Source: Herbidospora mongoliensis (lineage in GTDB: Bacteria; Actinomycetota; Actinomycetes; Streptosporangiales; Streptosporangiaceae). From it: 64,000 nt of DNA. The stretch covers positions 213,557-277,556 of the forward strand of contig NZ_BBXD01000021.1 of NCBI RefSeq assembly GCF_001570545.1, given 5' to 3'. The position numbers and the translations under genes were made by a program. The notes beneath the pieces were generated by a model, which was not told where the DNA came from, did no database searches, and was given only the letters and a program-made list of their open reading frames with translations. The stretch's first letter is position 1. The number at the start of each line of letters is the position of its first letter. Below, in pieces: positions 9,450-17,099 of this stretch.

Positions 9450-10508
9450 TCAGAGCGCGGCCAGGTAGGCGGACCAGTACGGCTCGGGGTCGACCGCCTT
9501 GACCCCGGCCCGGAGGCGTTCGGGGGTGCCGGGTTCGTAGAACCGGCGCAGGGTGGTCGCGAGGGCGTCGGCGGAGCCCGGTTCGACCAGCAGGCCGTCG
9601 ACGTCGTCGGTCACATTGTCGGCCAGCGCGCCGACCCGGGTGGCGATGACCGGGACGCCGTGTTCGTGGCCGAGCCAGACGTTCTGGGAGGCGGTCGCCG
9701 ACCGGTAGGGCAGCACGAGCGCGTCGGCCTCGGCGAACAGCCTCGGCACGTCGTCGGCGGGGACGTAGCCGGGGCGCAGTTCCACCCGGTCGGCCAGGCC
9801 GAGTTCGTGGATCAGCGCCATCGTGGTCTCCGTCCCGCCCCAGAACTCCCCGGCGACGGTCAGCCGCACGTCGGGGACCTGGGCCAGGGCCCGAAGCAGC
9901 AGGTCGAGGCCCTTGTAGGGGCGGACGATGCCGAAGAAGAGCAACCGCCTGCTCAGAGAACCCTCGCCGGAAAGACCGGCCGAGGGCAGGTGGGGCGGCA
10001 GCGGCGCGACCTTCACGAACGGCTGGCCCAGTTCCCGGGCCAGCGTCGCCTGCGCATCCGAGTGGGCCAGCACGCCGTCGACCCGTTTGAGCAGGGCCTT
10101 CATCAGCGGCTTGTCGTAGGGCTTGGTCTCGTGGGGCAGGACGTTGTGGCAGAGCGCGATCACCCGGGCCTGCTTGCCCAGGCCGTACAGGATCCCCAAA
10201 TAGGGCGGGACCTGCACGGGCGACAGGACCGTCAGAATCACCAGATCGGCGTCGCGCAGGCGGCGCCCGCAGGCGACCCAGCCGTCGGGGCGGCGCCAGT
10301 CGAGAAGGCGCCTCACCTGGGGAAACGGCTCACCTTCAGGCGTGTCGATGGTCTGCACGCCCGGATAGAGGAACGACGGATACTGCGCCAGCCACGACTC
10401 GATCACGACGTCGTGCCCGGCCCGCGCGAGCCGGTGGGCGAGTTCGGTGGTGTGCTGGGCGCCGCCGCCCTTGTACGGGAACGTCGGCCCGACGATGACG
10501 ACCTTCAT
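9450..10508 (-). CDS. Glycosyltransferase family 4
   Basis: A GT-B fold glycosyltransferase of 352 residues. The N-terminus has the glycine-rich acceptor loop GPTFPYKGGGAQHT, and the C-terminal domain carries HEHGVPVIATRVGAL, the donor-binding region of GT4 enzymes. The ATG at 10508 overlaps the upstream GT2 stop by one base (TGATG), so the start is well supported and translation is probably coupled. No signal peptide or membrane segment is present; it probably acts on the cytoplasmic face on a lipid-linked acceptor. Sugar specificity cannot be read from the sequence. Confidence 0.88.
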   Translation of the reverse strand: MKVVIVGPTFPYKGGGAQHTTELAHRLARAGHDVVIESWLAQYPSFLYPGVQTIDTPEGEPFPQVRRLLDWRRPDGWVACGRRLRDADLVILTVLSPVQVPPYLGILYGLGKQARVIALCHNVLPHETKPYDKPLMKALLKRVDGVLAHSDAQATLARELGQPFVKVAPLPPHLPSAGLSGEGSLSRRLLFFGIVRPYKGLDLLLRALAQVPDVRLTVAGEFWGGTETTMALIHELGLADRVELRPGYVPADDVPRLFAEADALVLPYRSATASQNVWLGHEHGVPVIATRVGALADNVTDDVDGLLVEPGSADALATTLRRFYEPGTPERLRAGVKAVDPEPYWSAYLAAL

Positions 10509-11407
10509 CACTCGTTGCCGCGCGACCGGACGATCAGGTCGGCCAGCAGCGCGACCGAGCCGATGAGCATGCCCGACAGGAAGATCACGATGGCGTTGCT
10601 GGTCAGGTAGAAGCCGTAGTTGACCACGTCGTAGGCGCCCTTGACCAGACCGATCCCGACCAGCCACAGAGCCGGCGGCATGAGGACCTTCAGCGGGTTG
10701 AAGTACATGATCATCCGCAGGACCTGCAGGATGTAGCGGTAGGCGTCGCCGAAGAAGCTGAACTTCGACTTCCCGGCCCGCTTGGCGTAGTCGATCGGCA
10801 GGTAGTAGACGTCGTGCTGGTTCGACAGGAACGCCAGCGTGATCGTCGTGACACACGAGAACCCCGGCGGCAGCAGCCGCAGATAGGGCTTGGCGACCGA
10901 CTTGCGGAACGCCCGCAGGCCCGAGTTCAGGTCGGGGATCTTCTGCCCGGCCAGCCGCTCGGCGACCTTCCTGATCACGAACTTGGCCGGCACCCTGAGC
11001 AGCTTGTGCGAGCCCTCCTCGGTGGTGCGGGCCCCGACGACCTGGTCGACCGTCGAGTCCTTCTCGAGGATCTGGACCAGCTCGGGGATGCGCTCGTTGG
11101 GGTAGGTCATGTCGGCGTCGGTCCAGACGACGATCTCGCCCTTGGCCTCCTGCGACCCGATGCGCCGGACCGTGCCCGACCCGCCGTTGCGGTGGAAGGC
11201 CCTGATCCGCATGCTCGGGAACCTCGGCGCGGCCTCGCGCAGCCGCTCCAGCGTCGCGTCGGTGGAGCAGTCGTCGACGGCGACCAGCTCGTAGGTGTAA
11301 CCCGAGGAGTCCATCGCGGCGCAGATCCGCTCGACCTCGTCGATCACATGGTCCTGCTCGTTGTAGCAGGGCAGCACGATCGTGACGTAGGGATTCTCGC
11401 TCACCAC
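10508..11407 (-). CDS. Glycosyltransferase family 2, polyprenyl-phosphate type, with C-terminal membrane segments
   Basis: A 299-residue GT2 enzyme of the dolichol-phosphate mannosyltransferase type. It has VTIVLPCYNEQ at the N-terminus, AVDDCSTDAT for nucleotide binding, WTDADMTYP as the DXD-like metal site, and two C-terminal hydrophobic segments. I choose GTG 11407 because GGAGAG lies 7 bases upstream; a GTG at 11464 gives 19 extra residues but no ribosome-binding site. Enzymes of this type load a sugar onto polyprenyl phosphate for use outside the membrane, which fits the polytopic GT-C-like protein encoded just upstream. Confidence 0.87.
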   Translation of the reverse strand: MVSENPYVTIVLPCYNEQDHVIDEVERICAAMDSSGYTYELVAVDDCSTDATLERLREAAPRFPSMRIRAFHRNGGSGTVRRIGSQEAKGEIVVWTDADMTYPNERIPELVQILEKDSTVDQVVGARTTEEGSHKLLRVPAKFVIRKVAERLAGQKIPDLNSGLRAFRKSVAKPYLRLLPPGFSCVTTITLAFLSNQHDVYYLPIDYAKRAGKSKFSFFGDAYRYILQVLRMIMYFNPLKVLMPPALWLVGIGLVKGAYDVVNYGFYLTSNAIVIFLSGMLIGSVALLADLIVRSRGNE

Positions 11408-11476
11408 TGGTCCACTCTCCGGGGGCATGTCCACGTCGGAAGAGGGTACTCTGCCCAGTCGCACGCCGACCGCACA

Positions 11477-13402
11477 TCAGGGCACGGCGAGCCAGACGTC
11501 GACGCTCAGCGACCATGTTCCGTCAGGCGCTTTGACAAGGGACCGCTCGTCCTGCCGGGTCCGCAGGGCCATGACCTGCCTGGGCGTGCCGTAGGCGGTG
11601 AGCTGCCCGGCTTCGGCGGCGAGCAGCACAGGACTATGCGTTTTGGCGATGATCCTGCGCACGTCCGCTTCCAGCGGGAGATCTTTCCCGTCCGGATAGG
11701 CGACTCTGGCCGTGGGGAACCCACACTGACCCCTGACCACCTGGGTGAGCCGGTCTCCCGTGACCCGTTCGACGATCAGCACCGTCGAACCCTTCGGGAT
11801 CGCGTCACACATCTCCTGTACGGCTGCCTTCTCGCCCCTCTCGATCGGGGTGAACGCGGTGCCGATCGAGGTGATGACGGGCGGGATGACCAGCAGGCCG
11901 GCGATCGCCCAGACGGGGAGCTTCCTGGCCCCCCACACCGCCAGGAGGATCAGCCCGGGGACGATCACCGGGACCAGGCGGCGGGCGGCGAACGGGTGAT
12001 CTGCGGTGATGGCCGGACGGTAGAGCGTGGTGACCGTGGTCCACAGGATGATCGCCGTCGGCAGGAGCCACGGCTTCTCCATCTTCCGCATCAGCGTGAA
12101 CGCGCCGAAGACGGCGAGGAGGAGGGCCGGGAGGCCGACGTACCAGATGACCCAGTAGAGCGAATCCTCGTAATAGAGACGCGCGCGATCGATCGGGAGC
12201 CCGTTGGCTCTCTGCACGGACTCGATCAACTTGGCCGTGAGTTCGTCGTCGGGGTTCGTGGGAACGCGTCTGACCGTCTCGACGAGAGGTCTGACGGCGA
12301 AGGCCAGGACTCCGAGCACGACCCCGGCCGCCGCGACGTTCGGCAGCCACCGTGGGACCCGTTTCACGAACGGCGCGATGACCAGCACGACCGCGCAGAT
12401 CGCCAGCAGCGGCAGCAGCGAGCCGCTCAGGTAGTCGAAGTAGGGCCGGGAGAGCACGAAGCCCGCCCCGAACCCGATCCCGCCGCCGACCAGCACCCCC
12501 GCCAGGAGCTTGCGCTGCGCGACGACGCCGAATACCAGCACGGGCAGGATGTCCCGCAGCCCGTCGATCCGGATCAGCAGCGCGAGCCCGAACACCAGCC
12601 CCGCCACGAACATCCGCCGCCCGGCCAGCACCAGGGCGATCCCGCCGAACAGCAGGACCAGCGACGGGATCTCGCTGAACGTCGTGCGCGAGGTGTAGAG
12701 GATCGGCATCGCCACCGCGAACGCCAGCGCCCCGATCCAGGCGAAGCGCGCCTGGGTCAGCCTGGCGGTCACTCCCCCGATCGTCAGCACCGCCAGCGCG
12801 CCGAGCAACGCCGGGGTGAACCCGGAGGCGTAGAGGATCGGCGCACCCGGCATGAACTGCGGCACGATCGCGCCGTCGTGGGCGTAGAACCCCATGCTGG
12901 CGAACCTGAGGGCCGCGTCGCCGCCCCCGAAGGCGTCGATGCTCTCGGGGATGGGGAGCCCGCCGTGGCGCTGCAGCCAGATGGCGTACTGCTCGTAGGT
13001 GGCCGGATCGCGCCGCACGATGTACTGCTGCGAGGCGTAGACGGTGTTGAACACCCCCGACGCCACGGCGACCAGGAACACCGACCCCGTCTGCAGCCAG
13101 GTGGCGGCGACCTCATCTTTCGGCCACCCCGCCCAGACGAACAGCCCCGCCGCCGGCACCCCGAGAAGGATCATCTGCCAGGTCCCGAACCACCCCAGGA
13201 ACACCAGCAGCAGCCCGGCGAGCAGCCAGCCCGACAGGGCCAGCGCAGGCAGCGCCGCCGAGACGGCCAGCAGCCGCCCCGGTGACAGGTCGATCCTCAG
13301 CGCACGAATGGGCCAGAGCCTAGCGGTGTACCGTGGCCGGGCGACGCGCCCCCGCGATAGGCCCTTGACCTGGAGCCCGATGACCCACCACGACACGACC
13401 AC
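11477..13402 (-). CDS. Polytopic membrane protein, GT-C/PMT-like glycosyltransferase candidate
   Basis: Up to 641 residues with about twelve hydrophobic segments and an external C-terminal domain of roughly 130 residues. The first large loop contains the YIVRRDPATYEQY region; acidic residues in this position are typical of GT-C enzymes using polyprenyl-phosphate sugars. The exact start is unclear: GTG 13402 and GTG 13396 both overlap the divergent gene at 13380, and the first 30 or so residues are polar and poorly convincing. A non-canonical start near 13297 would remove the overlap. Family membership is inferred from topology and from the neighbouring polyprenyl-phosphate GT2 gene. Confidence 0.7.
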   Translation of the reverse strand: MVVSWWVIGLQVKGLSRGRVARPRYTARLWPIRALRIDLSPGRLLAVSAALPALALSGWLLAGLLLVFLGWFGTWQMILLGVPAAGLFVWAGWPKDEVAATWLQTGSVFLVAVASGVFNTVYASQQYIVRRDPATYEQYAIWLQRHGGLPIPESIDAFGGGDAALRFASMGFYAHDGAIVPQFMPGAPILYASGFTPALLGALAVLTIGGVTARLTQARFAWIGALAFAVAMPILYTSRTTFSEIPSLVLLFGGIALVLAGRRMFVAGLVFGLALLIRIDGLRDILPVLVFGVVAQRKLLAGVLVGGGIGFGAGFVLSRPYFDYLSGSLLPLLAICAVVLVIAPFVKRVPRWLPNVAAAGVVLGVLAFAVRPLVETVRRVPTNPDDELTAKLIESVQRANGLPIDRARLYYEDSLYWVIWYVGLPALLLAVFGAFTLMRKMEKPWLLPTAIILWTTVTTLYRPAITADHPFAARRLVPVIVPGLILLAVWGARKLPVWAIAGLLVIPPVITSIGTAFTPIERGEKAAVQEMCDAIPKGSTVLIVERVTGDRLTQVVRGQCGFPTARVAYPDGKDLPLEADVRRIIAKTHSPVLLAAEAGQLTAYGTPRQVMALRTRQDERSLVKAPDGTWSLSVDVWLAVP

Positions 13403-14750
13403 TCCGACGGCGACCGCCGTCAGGGGGCCCGTGAGCAGGGCGTGGGTGCGGGCGAATCCCTGGTTCGCCGGGGTGTTCCTGCTGGGGGCGTCGCTGCGGG
13501 TGCTGGCGGTGATCGGGTATCAGCCGGCGCTCTGGTTTCCGGACACCTACACCTATGTCGTGACGGCCATCCGGCCCCGGCCGGATCTGGTCCGGCCGGC
13601 CGGATACTCCTTCTTCCTCCGGTTGCTGGAGCCGTTCCACAGTTTCGGGCTGGTGGTGATCGTCCAGCATCTGCTGGGGCTGGCGACCGCGGTGCTGATC
13701 TACGGCGCGATCCGGCGGAAGGTCCTGGGGGTGATCGCGGCGGCGGTGGTCCTGCTGGACGCGTACCAGATCCAGCTTGAGCACCTGCTCGTCTCGGACA
13801 CGCTCTTCCTGTTCCTCGTCGTCGCGGCGACCGTGCTGGCGCTGAGGCCGCCGACGTGGCGAAAGGCCCTGGGGATCGGGCTGCTGCTGGGGGCCGCCAC
13901 GATCACCCGGACCGTGGGCCTGCCGCTGATCGTCGTCTTCCTGGTCCTGTACGGATGGCGCGCCCGCAGGCTCGTCGGCGTCTTCGCGGTGGGGGCGCTG
14001 GTGCCGGTCGTGGCCTACGGTGCCTGGTTCTCCTCCGTCCACGACCGGGTCGGGCTGGTCGGGGCGAACGGGGCGTTCCTCTACGTCCGCGTCATGCCGT
14101 TCGCCGACTGCTCGATCATGAAGCCGCCCGCCGACCTCGCGGTGCTCTGCGACGATCGGAAGGTCCGCCCGCCCGCCCAGGACTACGTCTGGGACGCCAC
14201 GTCCCCGCTGGTCAGGCTGCCGGGAGAGACCTTCACGGCCGAGAACGACGCACTCGCGCAGCGGTTCTCGATGCTCGCCATCACCAGGCAGCCGGGCGAC
14301 TACCTGGCCACCGCCGCGCGGGATCTGGTCCGGGCGTTCGAGCCCGGCCGGCCGGTCTACCCCAACCCCGAGGTGTACGCCACCTACGAGTTCCCGGAAG
14401 CGATCCCGGCCGAGCCGCAGACCCGGGACACACTTGGGGTCGAACTCGCCCGTCGATATGAAAACGGCCCTATATCCACGCAAGTGATCGAACCTGTGGC
14501 GGGCTGGCTCCGTAACTATCAGAGTGTGCTGGCACTACCGGGGCCGCTGCTCCTGCTCGTTCTGCTCGTTCCCGTCATCGCGGCGCGACGTTCGGACGTC
14601 CTCATTCCGTGGGCGGTCGCATGGGCGCTCCTGGTGGTCCCGGCCGCTACGGCGGTCTTCGACTACCGGTACGTCCTGCCCGTCGCCCCCCTGGCGTTCC
14701 TGGCCGCCGCACTAGCTCTCTCACCTGCGATGTCAGCGAAATGCAAGTAG
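13380..14750 (+). CDS. Polytopic membrane protein, ArnT/PMT-like glycosyltransferase candidate
   Basis: A 456-residue integral membrane protein with roughly ten hydrophobic segments. The first external loop has WFPDTYTYV, an acidic motif placed as in GT-C glycosyltransferases, and an extracytoplasmic domain lies at about 210-360. GGAG lies 4 bases before ATG 13380. A GTG at 13431, preceded by AGGGGG, is an alternative that would avoid overlap with the minus-strand neighbour. It is divergent to another polytopic protein and upstream of an LCP ligase gene, supporting a role in decorating an exported glycan. No enzyme activity can be assigned from sequence alone. Confidence 0.72.
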   Translation: MTHHDTTTPTATAVRGPVSRAWVRANPWFAGVFLLGASLRVLAVIGYQPALWFPDTYTYVVTAIRPRPDLVRPAGYSFFLRLLEPFHSFGLVVIVQHLLGLATAVLIYGAIRRKVLGVIAAAVVLLDAYQIQLEHLLVSDTLFLFLVVAATVLALRPPTWRKALGIGLLLGAATITRTVGLPLIVVFLVLYGWRARRLVGVFAVGALVPVVAYGAWFSSVHDRVGLVGANGAFLYVRVMPFADCSIMKPPADLAVLCDDRKVRPPAQDYVWDATSPLVRLPGETFTAENDALAQRFSMLAITRQPGDYLATAARDLVRAFEPGRPVYPNPEVYATYEFPEAIPAEPQTRDTLGVELARRYENGPISTQVIEPVAGWLRNYQSVLALPGPLLLLVLLVPVIAARRSDVLIPWAVAWALLVVPAATAVFDYRYVLPVAPLAFLAAALALSPAMSAKCK

Positions 14751-14926
14751 AGCTCAGCACAACCGCATACCGTGAAATGTCCACTAATGAGTATGCTGTC
14801 CGCCAGCCCAAATCGGAGATCGCTGGGCCGGGCGACCGCATCGTGACCTAATCTCGAAGGCGCAATGAGCGAGCGAATCATTCACGACGCCCCCGCCTTC
14901 GACGCGTTTTCAGTCGAGGAGACGGT

Positions 14927-16885
14927 ATGAGCGACCACCGGAACGTCCCCTCCGGCGACCAGCCCGGGTGGGGCAGCGGTGCGTGGTCCTTTGGCGCCGC
15001 CAATCCCGCCAATCCCGGGGGCCCCCCGCAGCAGCAGCCGCCCTTCGAACCGCCGCCCATGTATCCCGAGCCGGCCCCGCGCCGCCGCGAGACCGAGGGC
15101 GACCCCGACTTCGACGAGAACCGCTGGGGAGTCGGCGACCGCTGGGACGACGACGAGGAGCCGCGGCGCTTCCGCTGGCTCAAGCGGCGCAAGAACGACG
15201 AGGAAGAGGCCGAGGACGTCCCGCTCCCCGTCTCCCCTCCGCAGGCTCCCGTTCCGGTCGCCGCCGCGCCCATGCCCCACCCGGCGCCACTGTCGGCGCC
15301 GATCGGCGGCCCGCCCGGTCCGCCCGGACGCCCCCCGAAGGCACCCAAGGGCGGCGGCGGTCGTGGCCCGGGGAAGAAGGCGGGCCTGGGCGCCCTGGGG
15401 TGGGTGAGCGTGGTGCTCACCACCGTGATGGTCGCCGGCAGCCTGACCGCCTACACGGTCTACCGCCGGACGCTCGGCAACATCCGCACGACCAGCCTCG
15501 ACGGCGCCCTGGGCGAGAACCGCCCGGAGAACCAGACCGGCGCCCTCAACGTGCTGCTGGTCGGCTCCGACACCCGGCAGGGCGACAACGCCCGCTACGG
15601 CCAGAAGGCCGCCCGCGAGGACAAGAGCGAGCGCACCGACACGATCATGCTGCTGCACGTGTCGCCGCAGCGTGACAAGGCGCTGCTGATCAGCTTCCCC
15701 CGTGACTCGATGGTGCAGATCCCGTCGTGCGACAACGTGCAGACCGAGCAGGCGATGCCGGCCCAGCTCGGGATGATCAACTCGGCGTTCAACCTCGGCG
15801 GCATCGTGTGCACGATCAAGACCATCGAGGCGCTCACCGACATCCGCGTCGACCACTACATCAAGGTCGACTTCACCGGGTTCAAGAACATCGTCAACGC
15901 GCTGGGCGGCATCGAGGTCTGCCTGCCGCAGGCGGTCGACGACCGCGCGTCCAAGCTCAAGCTGCCCGCCGGCCGGCAGATCGTGCAGGGCGAAGAGGCG
16001 CTCGGCTACGTCCGGATCCGCAAGATCGGCAACAACAGCGACCTGGAGCGCATCAAGCGCCAGCAGGTCTTCCTCTCGCAGGTCGTGAAGAAGGCCACCA
16101 GCAGTGCCCTGGTCACCGACTTCGCGAAGCTCGCGGAGTTCATCGGCGCCGCCACCAGCTCGGTCGAGACGGACGACCAGCTCAACACCGAGACCCTGAT
16201 CCAGGTCGCGCAGAGCGCGCAGAAACTGACCGCCAAGGGCTTCAAGGCGGTGACCGTCCCGGTCGAGGCCTACGTGGCCGACGCCAACCGGGTGCAGTGG
16301 AGGCAGCCGCAGGCCAACAACCTGTTCGCGGCCATCCGCACCGACAGCGAGGTCTCCACGGCCGCCCCGAGCCCGCCCGCGTCGGCGGCCCCGCCGGCGG
16401 AGGGCGGGTCGAGCGAGGGCGGCGGCGAGCCCAAGCCCTCGGCTCCGGCCGGACCGAAGCCGACCGAGCCCGCGCAGGTGCGGGTCCAGGTCGTGAACGG
16501 CACCAACACCGACGGCAAGGCCAGCGAGGTCGCCGAGGCGCTGACCGCGCAGGGCTTCAGGGTCACCCAGATCGGCGACGGCCGTAAGGCCGACGGCAGC
16601 GACCAGGAGACCAGTTCGGTCGCATACAAGGGCGCGGGCTGGGAAGGCTCGAAGATGCTCGTCGCGTCCCTGCTGAAGCCGATCGACCCGTCGACGACGC
16701 TCCTGCCGGTGGCCAACGTCAAGCCGTTCACGGCGACGACCCCGGCGCCGGGCGGGCCGAAGAAGGCCGTCGGACCGATCATCCAGATCGTCGTCGGCAA
16801 GGACTGGGGCGGCGTGAAGGTCCCCCTGTCGGCGGCCGAAGACGAGTCGACGGTCGACTCGAACACCGACATCTGCGCGACCTGA
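14927..16885 (+). CDS. LytR-CpsA-Psr (LCP) family phosphotransferase with LytR_C domain
   Basis: LCP enzymes transfer polyprenyl-pyrophosphate-linked glycopolymers to peptidoglycan outside the membrane. This 652-residue protein has an acidic, Pro-rich cytoplasmic N-terminus (about 1-155), one membrane anchor (about 155-180), then the LCP domain with the conserved VLLVGSDTR, RTDTIML and ISFPRDSMV segments that bind phosphate and metal. A LytR_C domain follows at about 520-600 (VRVQVVNGTNTDG). GAGGAGA lies 4 bases before the ATG. A GC-rich hairpin follows the gene. A second, shorter LCP gene lies at 31.5 kb. Confidence 0.93.
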   Translation: MSDHRNVPSGDQPGWGSGAWSFGAANPANPGGPPQQQPPFEPPPMYPEPAPRRRETEGDPDFDENRWGVGDRWDDDEEPRRFRWLKRRKNDEEEAEDVPLPVSPPQAPVPVAAAPMPHPAPLSAPIGGPPGPPGRPPKAPKGGGGRGPGKKAGLGALGWVSVVLTTVMVAGSLTAYTVYRRTLGNIRTTSLDGALGENRPENQTGALNVLLVGSDTRQGDNARYGQKAAREDKSERTDTIMLLHVSPQRDKALLISFPRDSMVQIPSCDNVQTEQAMPAQLGMINSAFNLGGIVCTIKTIEALTDIRVDHYIKVDFTGFKNIVNALGGIEVCLPQAVDDRASKLKLPAGRQIVQGEEALGYVRIRKIGNNSDLERIKRQQVFLSQVVKKATSSALVTDFAKLAEFIGAATSSVETDDQLNTETLIQVAQSAQKLTAKGFKAVTVPVEAYVADANRVQWRQPQANNLFAAIRTDSEVSTAAPSPPASAAPPAEGGSSEGGGEPKPSAPAGPKPTEPAQVRVQVVNGTNTDGKASEVAEALTAQGFRVTQIGDGRKADGSDQETSSVAYKGAGWEGSKMLVASLLKPIDPSTTLLPVANVKPFTATTPAPGGPKKAVGPIIQIVVGKDWGGVKVPLSAAEDESTVDSNTDICAT

Positions 16886-16916
16886 TCCCCCTGTTTGACG
16901 GGCCTTTCAGCCACCT

Positions 16917-16955
16917 GGAGGGCGGATTCCGGATTTCCCGGAGATTCCGCCCTCC
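16917..16955 (+). terminator. GC-rich hairpin terminator after LCP gene
   Basis: GGAGGGCGGA at 16917-16926 is the exact reverse complement of TCCGCCCTCC at 16946-16955, with further partial pairing inside. It begins 31 bases after the LCP stop. No T-run follows, as usual in this GC range. Confidence 0.65.
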
Positions 16956-17099
16956 TGCGACATCCCGGCGACAAGAACGTTAAGGTGGGGTGTCCGGCCT
17001 GGGCGCCCCGGTCTCCTTTCCGCCATTCCGGAGGCATTGTCAGGCCTTGTCTGGTTCCGTCCCCTGACAGATAGCTGAGCGTTCTTCCGTGAGTGACAC

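Noticed and set aside
10814..13285. 823-codon plus-strand ORF
   Set aside because: Antisense to the GT2 and polytopic membrane genes; repetitive Arg/Gln/Asp composition typical of GC-rich shadow frames.
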